The notes under the pieces: model-generated | The model's database searches: none | Seen by the model: only the letters and a program-made list of their open reading frames with translations | Told to the model about the DNA's origin: nothing | From: CAVQCJ01 sp963771835 | GTDB taxonomy: Bacteria; Actinomycetota; Actinomycetes; Prado026 | DNA length: 64,000 nucleotides | Assembly (NCBI GenBank): GCA_963771835.1 | Contig: CAVYVA010000001.1 | Location: 558,001 to 622,000, forward strand | Direction of reading: 5' to 3' | Translations under genes and position numbers: made by a program | Part shown: positions 9,201 through 20,561 of the stretch, one piece after another | How positions within the stretch are numbered: the first letter of the stretch is position 1 | Layout: each line of letters opens with the position of its first letter

Positions 9201-9340
9201 CTCACCCACCTGATCGAGGCATCGCGTCCGGCGACGTGCCGGCGCTCGACGGTAGCGCCTCGGTTGGCCCTGCCGCGTGACAATGAGGCCCGGAACTTGT
9301 TCGCGAGTGTCATCGGCATCCAGATGCGAGGACGTCCCGG

Positions 9341-10108
9341 ATGGACTTCAGCACGTTGCAGGAGCACTGGCGCCGCCTGGGCGCCGACGATCCCCTCTGG
9401 GCGGTCTACGTGGCACCGGGCACCCGGCACGGCGGCTGGGATCTCGAGGACTTCCTGGAGACCGGCCGGGCCGAGGTGTCTGGAAGCCTGTCCACGCTCG
9501 AGGAGATAGGGCTGAATCCCGGTGCTGAGAATGCACTGGACTTCGGGTGCGGTGTCGGCAGGCTGTCGCTCGCCCTGGCCGACCACTTCGCCAGCGTGAC
9601 AGGCGTGGACGTCTCCCGGCCGATGATCGACAGAGCCGAGGAGCTCGCCGTTGAGCAGCCGGGTGGATCGAGGTGTCGGTATGTACTCAACGAGCGCAGG
9701 GACCTTCAACCGATCCCGGACCGGTCGATGGACCTCGTCTACTCCAGCCTCGTCCTGCAACATCTCCCGGTCGAGCTCGCGTCGGGCTATCTCGTCGAGT
9801 TCGGTCGCGTTCTCAGACCACACGGGGTTGCTGTCATCCAGGTGAGCAGCAGACCGACGCGCTCGGTCAAGGGGTTGGCCTTCCGTCTTCTGCCGCAGTC
9901 AGCTCTGGGCTGGGCGCAGGTCAAGCTGCTCGGGTACCCCGCCCCGATGCTCATGACGGCCATGCCGGAGGTCCTCGTGCAGCGACTGCTCGCCGACGCG
10001 GGACTCGAGGTGGTCGCGTCCCGAGAGGACCGGTCGTACGGTGGTCACTGGGAGTACCGGCGCTACTTCGCCCGACCGATCCGCGATTCCGGACCGGTCG
10101 CCGACTGA
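9341..10108 (+). CDS. Class I SAM-dependent methyltransferase
   Basis: Intact 255-residue methyltransferase. SAM-binding motif I is ALDFGCGVGRLSLAL (about residues 65-80), followed by VTGVDVSRPMIDRA and SMDLVYSSLVLQHLP. The N-terminal segment (LQEHWRRLGADDPLWAVYV) is typical of enzymes found in glycan and lipid modification clusters. The C-terminal tail is basic and includes RRYFARP. It starts the envelope cluster, and its 3' end overlaps the AftD-like gene by 46 bases in convergent orientation. The acceptor is unknown; sugar or lipid-linked sugar methylation is an inference from the neighbours. Confidence 0.82.
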   Translation: MDFSTLQEHWRRLGADDPLWAVYVAPGTRHGGWDLEDFLETGRAEVSGSLSTLEEIGLNPGAENALDFGCGVGRLSLALADHFASVTGVDVSRPMIDRAEELAVEQPGGSRCRYVLNERRDLQPIPDRSMDLVYSSLVLQHLPVELASGYLVEFGRVLRPHGVAVIQVSSRPTRSVKGLAFRLLPQSALGWAQVKLLGYPAPMLMTAMPEVLVQRLLADAGLEVVASREDRSYGGHWEYRRYFARPIRDSGPVAD

Positions 10109-13100
10109 CCGGGACCATCCCGCTCGGCATCGGAGTCGGGCCCGCCCCGCGGCCGGCGTGTCGAGGCCGCCACCAGCACGGCGACCGCGATCAGGACAGA
10201 AACCTGCGCAAGTACACCGTCTCCCCCGGAAGTGCCTTTCCCCGTCAGCTCGGACCAGACCGCGACGAGGGTAGCGAGAGAGGTGGCGACGAGGGCGACG
10301 CCTGACAACCATGCGAGCCGCGCGCGCAGCAGAGCGGCTGCCACGGCGAGTCCGGGCACGCAGAGCAGTCCGCCCACCACGACCAGGGCCCCACAGGCGA
10401 TCAGTGCGGTCCCCCGCGCACCCGGGAAACCGGCACGACGCACCTGTGGTCCGGCGAGCCGCCGGCGGCGGCCGAGGAGCAGCAGGACGAACGGGCTCAG
10501 CGCCACGAGCGAACCCACGAACAACGCCTGTCGATACAACCTGTCGGGCATGTAGGTGAGCGTCACCTGCCCTCCCACACCCGCCGGCAACAGCCAGGCC
10601 TGCTGCCACCCGTCGACACGGGCCGGCTGCAGGAGCCGCCCGCCGATGTGCGCGCTCCAGCCCTTGTTGAAGTTCTCGGGGACGACGATCAACGATCTGC
10701 CGCCGGCCCCGACCGTGAAGTCGCGATCGACCGAGCCCCAGGAGCCCACCCGCACCGGCCGGTTGATGACTGGGCGATCGTCGGTCGCCGGACGGAAGGA
10801 GAGCGACTGGGGGACGAAGGCGGTAGATGACAATGCCTGGATCCGATGGGGGCCGGCGTCGAGGAGCAGACCAGGTGAACCGCAAGTGACCCAGCTCAGC
10901 GACGCGGAACGCAGCACGTCTGCGACAGTTCCGACGACCGCGGTCGGAATCTCGCGCCCGTCGACGATCAGCCGGGGTCCCAGTCCGCAGGCCGCACCGG
11001 TGGCCGCCGACGGGTCCGGTGAGTAGGACAGATCCTTCAGTGCCGGCAGCATCAGCTCGGCGACGCCGATGGGCGCCTCGTCCGACCGCCCGGTCCGCCG
11101 CTCGAGGTTCTCCGTGGGCAGCTCGCGCGGAAAAGTGATGACGAGGTGGTTCGTACGCAGCGGCTCGAATCGGCTGACAGCCCCGGCTGTCACCACGACG
11201 CGTCGATTCCCGTCCGGTGAGGACAGGTCCATGACGGCTGGACGGGACGCGACCGGAAAGGCCGAGGCCACGTAGCCGATGGAGGTCAAGGTCCTGGGCG
11301 GGCCCCAAGCCAGGACAGCGTCGGCGCCGGGTCGAACTGGCCGGCGACCCAGGCAGTATCCAGACGACTGTCGAATGCCGCGCCGGGCGCCACAGCCGGG
11401 TCACTTTCCAGCCAGCTGCTCGCATCGACAACAACCCCGGCACCCAAGGGCTCCAGCAGGGCCGCTGCTGCGCGGCCGTCGGCAGGGGTGACCGTCCCGG
11501 CGATCCGGAAGACCCCCGCGACCGGGACGTCAACTGCCCGATCGAGACCGGAGGCCTCTTCGCCGTGAACGCGCAGGTCGGGGTCGCAGCGAACCAACTC
11601 GGCGACCACCTCGCAGGCCGGGGCGTCGTCTCGACCTCGGGTCAGCGCGATCGACGCCGGGACGCCGGGCTGGGCATCCGACGGAAGCACCAAGGTCCGC
11701 TCGACGGCCACTCCCTGCAGCGTCAAGTCCCGGATCCCGACAGGCCCGCTGTCCGACCTGCCGGACACCGCCGAGATCACCAGGCGGAGCCTCGTCGTCA
11801 TCCCAGTCGGCGCATGCAAGGTTTGCGGCTGCCCGTCGGGCCGCACCGCCAGCGTCGCAGACCCGGCGTCTGTCTCGACCTTGACACCCGTGACGACAGG
11901 ACCGACCAGGGGGTTGTCGTCAAAGGCAACGTTCAGAGTCGTCAAGGCAGTCGGCCGGGGAAATCTGAGCTCGATCCACTGACCCAGGGCCGGCGCGAAG
12001 GGGGCAGATCGCCAGACGGTGCCCGGATCTGAGTCGACGGCCGCGAACGGAGCCTCCTGGAGCTGGGTGGGCCCGAGTCCCCCCGGCGACGCAGCCGAGG
12101 AAGACGCGACCACGTCCGAGATGCCCGCGTATCGGGTGACGGTCTGGTGCTGGAGTCCGGGGATGGCCGAGATCATGTGCGCGCGCCGGGACTGCGCCCA
12201 CGGGGTCGTCGGCGTCAGGGTCGGCCCTTGGTTGCGCGTGACCCTTCCGAAGTCGCGCTCCCGGCGGCGGTTGCCGTCCGCGATCACCTGGCTGGCGACG
12301 AGCGATGACCATGGGTCGCCGGCGAGCACGGTCGGAGCGTCGGCTGCGAGGACTCCCTGCTCCATCGCGGGCAGCAGCGAGTCCGGGCCCCCGCTCAGGC
12401 CGACCGCTGAGTCCGCCAGCACGACCCGGACCGGAGCGACGAGGTTGTCGACCCGGTAGATCTCGATCTCGGGGTAGGACACCGACTCAGTACCGAAGTC
12501 GACCGAGGCCGACTCGTCAGTGGCTCCGGCCGCGACCTGACCTCCGAACGTCGCCGCGAGTGACAGCCCCCGAGAAGCACCGATGGCCTGGTGCAACCGC
12601 GACAGCCTCGTGGCCCCGGCTCGGTAGACGTCCAGATCGTTGCGAACAATGACGAACTGCACGCCTTCCCTCGCCAGGAAGGGCCCAAGCTGGCTCGACC
12701 CTCGGCCGTCCCCCAGGGCCTGCTCCACGGACTGCAGGACGAGGGTTTCGCCCTCGGAACCAAGAGGTGACTGAGACAGGACGTTCCACGGGCTCTTGGC
12801 CAGCGGCTGCAGCGGCTCATCGACCGTCCGCCCCCACGTGTAGAGCCCGAACCCGGATGCCGGCTCGAGCAGAGCCCGACCCGTCGCCGACTGCGTCTGC
12901 AGCCAAGCTGCGGCCAGTTGCCAGGCCGGCGGAATGCTCGTCCATCCAGGACCTGGACGCAGGCCTACCGCCGCCGCAGGGACCACCATCGCCAGAACCG
13001 CGATCACCATCACGAGTGCCACCGTGGGCCTGGCCAAGTGGAGCGACGGACGAGAACGGATCCGACCCAGCCTGGCGACGACCACGCCGACGCCCACGCT

Positions 13101-14264
13101 GATCGGCAGCCGCACCAAGGGGTCGAACTTGTGCACGTTCCTGAACGGGACGAGCACGCCGTCGAGAAGCGACTGCACCTGGACGGCGAAGGGGGCAGCG
13201 GCCACCCCGCCATGGCCGGCCGAGACGGCAACAAGACCCAAGCACAATGCGAGTAGCAGGAAGCGCTGCTGTGCGCGACGCGCGAGGCACAGGCCCGCCA
13301 ACCCGGCAGCGGCCACCAGCCCGGTGGTCAGGACGAGCACGGGCCATCGGGCCACCGCGTACCCGCTCGGCCACCAAGGACCGACGGAGTCCGCGTAGTA
13401 GCCGACCCAGTCGCTCGCGCCTCGCAGTGCCTGGAACGGAGCGCCGGCTGAAGTCGTCGTCGACGCAGGCTCGATGTAGTCCAAGAAGTTCGGCGAGTAC
13501 CTCCCCAGGACGATCAGCGGGCCGGCCCACCACAGCTGTGCAAGTACGGTCAGGCCAGCCCACCACGCAGCCAGAGAACGGGTCCAGCTGGTTCGAGGTC
13601 CAGCCACCAACCACGACGCAGGAACGGCGAGGGCGGTCAGGGTCAATGCCGCGTTGGCGCCGCCGAGAAGGAGCGAGAAGGCCGCGGAAGCAGCCGCCGC
13701 TCGTCTCGGTGACCCGAACCTCGCGGGGCTGACGAGCGGCCACAGGATGAAGGGCAGCACAGCGAGGGGGAGCGCCTCGGCCGAGATCGGGCCGATGACC
13801 GTAGCCATCCGCGGCGACAGCGACCAGGTCAGACCTGCCGCCACGAGAGGCAGGCCGGGTGCCAGACCCAAACTCCTGGCCAATAGCCGCATGCCCAGAT
13901 ATGCAGCGACAAGAAGCAGCGCGCACCACAGTCGCTGGACGACCCACGGGGCCAGGCCGACTGCGTGACCGGCCCAGAAGAACGGGCCGATCGGAAAGAG
14001 GTACCCGTAGGCTTGGTTCTGCAGCTCACCCGAGCTGCCCAGGGGCTCCCACAGGTGCAGAGCCCGCGCGAGAAAGCCACCAGGGTCAACGGTCAGGTCC
14101 AGCTTGGTGTCGAAAGTCGTCAAGCCGGGCGATTGGACGAAGCTCAGGGCCACCAGGACCAGGCAGACGACTGTGCTGACGATCGGCTCACGGCCCCGAC
14201 CCTCGGCCGCACTGTTGACGGCCTGCCTCGAGGCCGACCTGGTAACGGCAACGGTCTCGGACAT
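10063..14264 (-). CDS. aftD: AftD-like alpha-(1->3)-arabinofuranosyltransferase (DUF3367), one frameshift
   Basis: Very large membrane glycosyltransferase of about 1,400 residues. The first part (14264-11286) has a GT-C style membrane core, with acidic residues in the first outer loop (FDTKLDLTVDPGGF) and about ten helices, then two discoidin-like carbohydrate-binding regions (DSDPGTVWRSAPFAP and FDSRLDTAWVAGQFDP). The second part (11289-10063) has VVPENFNKGWSAHIGG and four C-terminal helices. A one-base loss in G/C runs near 11297-11306 separates them. AftD in mycobacteria branches arabinan of arabinogalactan and lipoarabinomannan using decaprenyl-phospho-arabinose; here the glycan is unknown. 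DUF2613 nearby supports the call. Confidence 0.8.
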
Positions 14265-14268
14265 CGCG

Positions 14269-14287
14269 CCAAGAGGGTAACCCTTGG
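14269..14287. promoter_or_regulatory. Inverted repeat in divergent promoter region
   Basis: CCAAGAGGGT-A-ACCCTTGG, with two unpaired bases, sits five bases from the start of aftD and upstream of the divergent methyltransferase. Its position between divergent starts makes it a candidate operator. Weak evidence, based on symmetry only. Confidence 0.3.
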
Positions 14288-14323
14288 TCGCTAGGGTTGC
14301 GGCTAGGCGCGGATGGACAGGAG

Positions 14324-15046
14324 ATGGTCACGACCCGGTTGCAGCCGGAAGGCTTCGCAGAGGCTTGGCAGCATGCCTCGGACGTTCCCGGCTGGCTGAC
14401 CCTGGGGCAGGCCGAACAACTTTTCGAAGACGCACTTCAGGTGCCGACTGGCGGTTGCATCCTCGAGATCGGCAGCCACCAAGGGCGCTCGACGGTCGTG
14501 CTGGCATCGGCCGCACGCTTCGCCGGTGCGCACGTCGTAGCCGTCGACCCTTTCGTCGAAGGGCGGATGTTCGGCGGGCGCGCCACCCGGGACCAGTTCG
14601 AAGCGAACCTGGCCTCGGCCGGCCTTCGCGACCTGGTGCGGTTGGTGCCCGAATACAGCACGCGTGTGCGTCCGAGGTGGAATGGGCAGGTGTCGTTCCT
14701 CTATATCGACGGAAAGCACGACCTCTGGACGGTCTCGGACGACCTCCGCTGGATGGACTTTCTCGAGCGGGGGTCGCCGCTGGAGCTCCACGACTGCTTC
14801 TCTTCGATCGGCGTGACGCTGGCTGTCCTGCTACGCGTCGTGCCGTCGCGGCGACTGACCTACACGGGCCGAGTCGGTTCGCTGGCTCGGTTCGTCGCAG
14901 ATCCGCCCACGCTCCGAGACCGTGTCAGGATCCTCGGAGAGTTGCCTTGGTGGGTGCGAAATGTCGTCGTGAAGATCCTGCTGCGACTGCGTCTGTACCC
15001 GCTCGCCCGGCTGATGGGACACCACGGTTCCTACGACCCGTACTGA
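14324..15046 (+). CDS. Class I SAM methyltransferase (Methyltransf_24-like)
   Basis: A 240-residue methyltransferase. Motif I is GGCILEIGSHQGRSTVVLAS, followed by VVAVDPFVEGRMFGG and the late strand FLYIDGKHDLWTVSDDLRW, the arrangement of the Methyltransf_24 group. The C-terminus carries a basic amphipathic stretch (RNVVVKILLRLRLYPLARL) that could touch the membrane. ATG 14324 is preferred although AGGAG lies directly against it; TTG 14297 is the alternative start. Its 3' end overlaps that of the next minus-strand methyltransferase by 16 bases. It likely modifies a lipid-linked or polymeric sugar made by the cluster; the acceptor is not known. Confidence 0.75.
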   Translation: MVTTRLQPEGFAEAWQHASDVPGWLTLGQAEQLFEDALQVPTGGCILEIGSHQGRSTVVLASAARFAGAHVVAVDPFVEGRMFGGRATRDQFEANLASAGLRDLVRLVPEYSTRVRPRWNGQVSFLYIDGKHDLWTVSDDLRWMDFLERGSPLELHDCFSSIGVTLAVLLRVVPSRRLTYTGRVGSLARFVADPPTLRDRVRILGELPWWVRNVVVKILLRLRLYPLARLMGHHGSYDPY

Positions 15047-15793
15047 CCTCCACGGCGCAAGACGAGGGCCAGGTTCCAGGTCACTATCTCGCGGACCGCC
15101 GGCACTTTGACGATCCAGTCGGCCCATCCAGGGCCGTAGCGGGGCATGGCCCCGATGATGTCGGCCCCGTCCGCGCGCTGTGCCCACCGGAGGCCATCGG
15201 CGACCGACACCGCGAACAAGGACTGGCCGAACACATTCTTCGGCGGATGCCCGTGCCGACGCTGTAGCGCCGGGCAGCCCGCGCGCCGCCGAGGTAGTGC
15301 CATGGGGAAGTCTCATGGCCGCCCCACGGCCCTAGCCAGACCGTGTACGACAGGAACACCAACCCGCCAGGCCGGGTCACGCGCAGCATCTCGTCGGCCA
15401 TCCGCCAGGGCTGGCGCACGTGCTCGAGGACGTTCGAGGAGTAGCAGACGTCGACCGACGCGGAGCGAACCGGCAGGTGCATCCCGCTGCCCACCACCGT
15501 CGTGGGTGTGGCGCGGCCGTGAGCAGCAGCTCTCCGGCATCGGCGTCGAGGGCGACGTACGATGCGCCGACCGCCTCGAAGGCGTCGCGGAAGAACCCCG
15601 GACCACCGCCGACGTCGAGCACCAGGTGCGACTGCAGGGGCAGGAACCTGAGGAGCTGTCGGACCGAGTCGTCGGCGAGGGTCCGGTAGAAGCGCGCGGG
15701 GTCGGACTGCTCGACCCGGAAGGCACTGAACAGGCGCAGGGAGCGCCGAAGGTCCCGCCGCGCCTGCCCAGGTCCGTGGCCGGCGGCGAGCAC
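15031..15793 (-). pseudogene. Class I SAM methyltransferase (type 11), two frameshifts
   Basis: Third methyltransferase of the glycan cluster. Motif I reads LVLDVGGGPGFFRDAFE near residue 60, then SYVALDADAGELLL; after a shift near 15510 follow MHLPVRSASVDVCYSSNVLE and ADEMLRVTRPGGLVFLSYT; after a shift near 15270 the C-terminus VPAVREIVTWNLALVLRR ends at 15031. All family landmarks are present once the frames are joined, so a working gene of about 250 residues is likely behind the lesions. GTG 15793 is the probable start. Acceptor unknown. Confidence 0.7.
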
Positions 15794-15944
15794 CCCGGGA
15801 CCTTACCTCACAGCGCAGAGCGGCTCGGACTAGAAGCGCCGCCGACGACCGTGGCGGCTACCGTTCGATGGGCCGGACAGATCGAGAAAGGGCAACCATC
15901 CCCCTATCAGCCACCCCGCTGCCCACGCACCCGGGATCGCCCTT

Positions 15945-17143
15945 CACGTGGTGTTCTTCAACTGGCGCGACACCACCAACCCCGAGGGTGGCGGCTCCGA
16001 GCGCTACGTCGAGAGCGTCGCGACTGCGCTCGTCGAGGCCGGGCACGAGGTCACAGTCCTGTGCGCCGCACATGCGAACGCCCCCGCGGACGAGGTGCGA
16101 GGGGGGGTCGTCTTCGCCGCCGCGGGGGCAAGCTCGGCGTCTATCCGAGGGCCGGTCCAACTGCTGTTGAGGCGTCGTCGGCGCCGTTCGACGTCGTCGT
16201 CGACGTGCAGAACGGCGTGCCCTTCCTCAGCCGGCTCGTGACCCGTCGTCCGGTCGTCGTGCTGGTGCACCACGTCCACCGCGAGCAGTGGTCCGTCGTC
16301 TACGGGCGAACGGTGCGCGCGGATCGGCTGGTGGGTCGAGTCGCGGCTGGCGCCGCGGGTCTACCGCCGCTGCCAGTACGTCGCCGTCTCGCGAGGTCAC
16401 GCGGCGTGAGCTGGTGGCCTCGGCGTCGACCGCGACGAGTCGCCGTGGTGCACAACGGCACCGACGAGCCGCTCCGGGCGACGAGCCGCCGCGCCGCCCC
16501 GAGCCCGTGCATGGTCGTGCTGGGGCGGCTGGTGCCGCACAAGCGGGTCGAGCACGCGCTCGGAGCGCTGGCGGCCCTGCGCGCGAGATCCCGGGTCTGC
16601 GTCTGAGCGTCGTCGGGGACGGATGGTGGGCCGGGCAGCTTGTGGCCGAGGCGCGGCCGGCTCGGTGTCGAGGACGCGGTGGAGTTCACCGGCTTCGTCG
16701 ACGAAGCGCGACAAGCACGCTTCTCGGCTCGGCCTGGGTGCTCGCCATGCCATCGCTGAAGGAGGGCTGGGGACTGGCCGTCATGGAGGCGGCCAGTCAC
16801 GGAGTGCCCGGCCGTCGCCTATGCATCGGCCGGCGGTGTCGCCGAGTCAATGCTCGACGGGGAGACCGGGCTGCTCGTCCCTGACGATCCACGTGCGTTC
16901 ACGGCTGCGCTACGAACCGTGTTGCTGGACCAGCATCTGAGTCGACGGCTCGGCGCCGCTGCGCAGGTCCGCGCCCGTCAGTTCACCTGGGCGCAGACAG
17001 CGCAGGCGTTCGCGGTGGTACTGCACCGCGCCGCCGAAGGGCTGCCGCCGATATCCGCCGTGGACCCGGTCGGAACCGGCTCGAAGGGTGACCTTGGAGT
17101 CGAGATCATCGAGGTGAAATCGGTCCGGCTCGACGGACGCTGA
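15945..17143 (+). pseudogene. GT4-type glycosyltransferase, several frameshifts
   Basis: Glycosyltransferase of the GT-B fold (family 4). N-terminus VVFFNWRDTTNPEGGGSERY, with the Gly-rich loop and the following Glu-Arg typical of these enzymes, then GHEVTVLCAAH. Later landmarks are in other frames: VVVDVQNGVPFLSRL and VVLVHHVHREQWSVVYG, VVHNGTDEP, VVLGRLVPHKRVEHAL (start of the second Rossmann domain), LRLSVVGDGWW, the donor-binding MPSLKEGWGLAVMEAASHG, and LDGETGLLVPDDPRAF. At least four shifts lie between about 16130 and 16850. The start is uncertain; GTG 15945 or 15948 begins the conserved part. Function inferred: adds a sugar to the surface glycan. Confidence 0.7.
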
Positions 17144-17166
17144 CCGCGCAGCTCGCCGAATCGCCG

Positions 17167-17313
17167 TCAGCGGTTGCCGTAGACGATGAGCTCCGCCTTG
17201 ATCGGCTGGACCGCCCGAGAGCTGCTGCCGAGCTGCACGACGGTGACCGCGGCCACGCCCGCCAGCACCGCACCGATGATTGCGGCCAGGATGATGCCTA
17301 CGAACGCTCCCAT
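17167..17313 (-). CDS. DUF2613-like small membrane/exported protein
   Basis: A 48-residue protein with one hydrophobic segment (VGIILAAIIGAVLAGVAAVTVV) and a short polar tail ending in AELIVYGNR. Size and layout match DUF2613. In Mycobacterium tuberculosis a protein of this kind (Rv0236A) is encoded next to aftD (Rv0236c), so finding it beside an AftD-like gene supports both calls. ATG 17313 is preceded by AGAGAGGAACC, a good ribosome binding site. The large upstream gene runs into it without a visible stop. Function unknown. Confidence 0.65.
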   Translation of the reverse strand: MGAFVGIILAAIIGAVLAGVAAVTVVQLGSSSRAVQPIKAELIVYGNR

Positions 17314-17314
17314 G

Positions 17315-19110
17315 GTTCCTCTCTCGGCCGGACGGGCTCGTCGAATGTAGCAGCGCAGGACGGTCCTGGTCGGGATTCGGCCCAGACCGCCGACGCACCC
17401 GCCAGGCAAACAGTCCAGCACCGACGGCCAGCACCAGAACGACCGCGTCTACGGACATGACGAGGGGCGTACTGCTCGGCCAGCCCGATCCCTGTGCTGT
17501 GCCGAGGCGGTAGAGCCGCAGGTCCGGCCCGTCGTAGACCAGCACGGCACCGGCAAGGACGGCGGGGTCAACCGTTCCGGGCGAGGTGTGCTCTACAAGG
17601 AGCCAACCGACGCCGAGCGGCGGCAGCGTGTCGGCCGCCGGTCTCCCGGTCGCGATCGCGGCACCAACGCTGGTCGAACGCGGGTCATCACCGGCGATCG
17701 TTACCGTCCCGACGGCGAGGTCCCGGCTCACCACCGTCACGCCGGTCAAGTAGCGCGGCGCTGGGTCGAGCACCGTACGGTCGCCGTTCCACGGGAACCG
17801 GCGGAACGCCTGCCAGGACAGGACCGAGACGTCACCGTTGCCACGGGTGGACAAGATGGTCCGGACCTGGTCCCAGTCCTGCGGGTACGTTACCGGCACC
17901 AACCGGCCGGCGGCCCCCCATGCCAGGTCCGGCAGCGCCAGGAGCGGAAGCGCCACTGCGAAGGCCACCGCTGCGCGCCTGGCCGCCACATCAGGTGCAC
18001 GCCTGACCACCTGCTGCACTCCGAGGGGCAGACAGATCGAGAGCAGCACCGCCCACGGTGCCACCAGCCGCTGTCCGTCCCGGAGCAACCCGCCGCCGGG
18101 CAGGTGCGCGACCAGCCAGCCCGTGGGCCCCGGTAGGTAGGTACTCATCGTTGCGAGCGCGAGACCGAGCCCTGCCGCCAGTAGCAGGCCGGTGGCTGCG
18201 CTTCCCCAGCGACGGCGCAGCGAACCCCAGCCCACCGCTGCGGTGACCACTGCGACCAGAGTGACGATGGCCGCCGTGAGCAGCCCTCGACTACCAGGCA
18301 CCACCTGCGCGTTCCAGATGCCGCCCAGCCCGAGCAGGCTACCCAGCGTTCCCAACGGTTGATCGGCCCGCGCCGCGAACTCAGGAACACCACCACCACC
18401 GGTAGCCACGGCGGTCCGGTGCAGCACGCCGGGCAACCACCGGGCGCGTCCACCAGCACCCAGAGGACGAGGAACCAGACCAGCGCGCGCCCACCAGAGC
18501 GCCCACACCGCCACGCCAGCACCGGCGTCACCGTGAGAAGGACGAGCAGCCCTCCGCCCGGTGTGATCGCGGCCAGCGCGGACAACGCCACCAGACCGGC
18601 CAAGGCACCCGCCCGCCCCTGCCGCACACCCAGCGCCAGCCGCACCGCCCACGGCAAGACCGCGTACGCGACCAGCAGGGACCAGTGCCCGATGACAAGC
18701 CGCTCCGCAACATAGGCATTCCACACGTACCACGACGCCGCGGCACACCGAACGAGCACGGACCGCGTGTGGACCAGGCAGCCCGCCCCCCAGCCGGCGG
18801 CGACCAACGTAGCGACCAGGACGGCCTTCTGGACGATCTGTCCGGGCACCACTGTCGTCACCAGACCCAGGAGCGCGTCGACCGGGACAGCACGGGGCGC
18901 CGCGGACCCCAGCCCGAAGGCATCGGGGACCAGCGGCTGGCGCGGGGTGAAGACCATGTCGTAGCTGAGGACGTACCCGGGGCGAAGGACTGGGGCGAGG
19001 ACCGCGAGAGCCATCAGTGACGACCACGAAGGCAACCACCAGGATCGGCGGAACCACCGGTCACCTGCCGGATGCTGCCGCCCGGCGGCCCGCTCAGCGG
19101 GGGCGGACAC
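17315..19110 (-). CDS. Polytopic membrane protein, GT-C-like, frameshifted
   Basis: Large membrane protein of about 600 residues with ten or more helices. The N-terminal frame shows VLRPGYVLSYDMVFTPRQPL with acidic residues in the first outer loop, then many helices; near 18420 the frame shifts and continues with WNAQVVPGSRGLLTAAIVTL, LPGGGLLRDGQRLVAPWA, and an extracytoplasmic region TYPQDWDQVRTIL. The arrangement is that of GT-C transferases, and such proteins often sit near AftD, but no specific activity is visible. No stop occurs before the DUF2613 start; the frame stays open to 16910, so a further indel near 17320 is likely and the true end is uncertain. GTG start at 19110. Confidence 0.6.
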
Positions 19111-19300
19111 CGTCGACGAGACCTCCTCGCTGCATCGCGGCGGCTAGCCTCGGCGCAGCCGCGCGCCTGCGCGCACTGTAGCGGCGGTCAGGACCTCGGC
19201 GACGAAGCCGCAGCGCACGATCGGAACGGCTGATGGACGGAGGAGACCGGAGTGCCTATCGGCTCCGCGCGGCCCGCAGGGAGGTGGGGGACGGGGCGGC

Positions 19301-20561
19301 TTGGTCCGCTCGTACGCAGCGGTCGGGTTGGTTGCCGCCGCCATGACCGTGGCCAACGTGCTCGGCTACGTCCTCAGCCTGGTCGCTTCGCGCCGGCTAG
19401 GACCGGCGGAGTTCGGCGTGCTGGCTTCGATGCTGGGGCTGGTGGTCGTCGCCTACGTGGTCGCGCTCGGCCTGCAGACGGTCACGACCCGGAGGCTGGC
19501 CGCGGCTCGGGCCGGACAACGGGGGCGGGCCGACCTGCGCGGGCTGACCGGCTCGGCGCTCCTCGCGTCGGTGCTCACCGGCGGCGCGCTCCTCCTGCTG
19601 GCCCTGCCGCTGGAGTCGTTCCTGCACCTTGATTCTCCCGCACCCCTGGTCTGGACCGCGCTGACAATGGTGCCGCTGACCTGGACCGGGCTGTTACAGG
19701 GCGCTGCCCAGGGGGTGGAGAGGTTCGGGCTGCTGTCCGCCGTATTCCTGATCGTCGCCGTCGGCAAGGTCGGAGGCGGTCTCGTCGGTGCACTCGGGTG
19801 GGGCACCGCGACGGCCACCATGGCCGGTACAGCCGCCGGTACGGTGCTGATGGCGGCCGCGGCCACCGCCATCGCCGGCCTGTTCTCGTCCGACCCACCA
19901 GGCCCCGGGGCGCTCCTGAGCTGGTCCTCGCCGCTGGCTCGTTGCTCGGGCTCCTGGTTTTGACAAACCTGGACCTGTTGCTCGCCCGTCACTTCCTCTC
20001 CGCGCGGGAGGCAGGCGTGTACGGCGCGGGGGCCGTGATAACGAAGGTCGCCTACTGGCTACCGCAGTTCGTCGTCGTCATCGCCCTACCGCGTTTGGTC
20101 GACCAGCGTCGCAGGGCTCGCGCTACCTGCATATCGCTGGCCGCAGTCGCTGCCACCGGAGTGCTGGTCACGGTCGTTGTCGCTGCGCTAGGGACAACAG
20201 TCGTCGCACTCGTCGGTGGCTCGGCGTACGAGGAGCTGGCACCAGACGCGTGGTTGTTCGCGGCGCTGGGTTCGTCCTTCGCGTTGGCGCAGCTGCTGGC
20301 GTACACCCGGCTGGCACGTGAAGACCACCGGGCTGCTCGGCCGTCTGGCTGGCCGTTGTCGCGGAGGCGACCGCCGTTTCTCTGACCGGTCATGCCTCGG
20401 TGCTCTCGGTCGTCCGCGTCGCCCTGATCGTCGTGGCGACCTTCGTCCTGGTCGGCACCATCATCGAACTGCTCGCCCTTCGGCGCCGCCCGGCCGCGCC
20501 AGGACGGGACATCGTGCCGACGGACGGTCAGCTGGCGGCCGGCCAGGGCCCGGGCCGGTAG
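19301..20561 (+). CDS. Polysaccharide flippase (Wzx/MATE-like), two frameshifts
   Basis: Membrane transporter expected to move lipid-linked sugars across the membrane. It begins MTVANVLGYVLSLVASRRLG and GPAEFGVLASMLGLVVV, the classic start of polysaccharide exporters, with about twelve helices overall. Shifts near 19920 and 20333 separate the parts; the middle has LDLLLARHFLSAREAGVYGA, a hallmark of the family, and the last part ends LVGTIIELLALRRRP with stop at 20559-20561. The start is TTG 19301; no convincing ribosome binding site. The 3' end overlaps the hydrolase frame on the other strand, so one of the two ends is misread. Confidence 0.72.

Noticed and set aside
9899..11533. 544-codon minus-strand frame
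   Set aside because: Out-of-frame shadow of the AftD-like gene; rich in Arg/Gly/Ala and without domains.
19111..19300. Small gene between the GT-C-like gene and the flippase
   Set aside because: Only Arg/Pro-rich antisense frames without ribosome binding sites; nothing recognisable in this 190-base gap.
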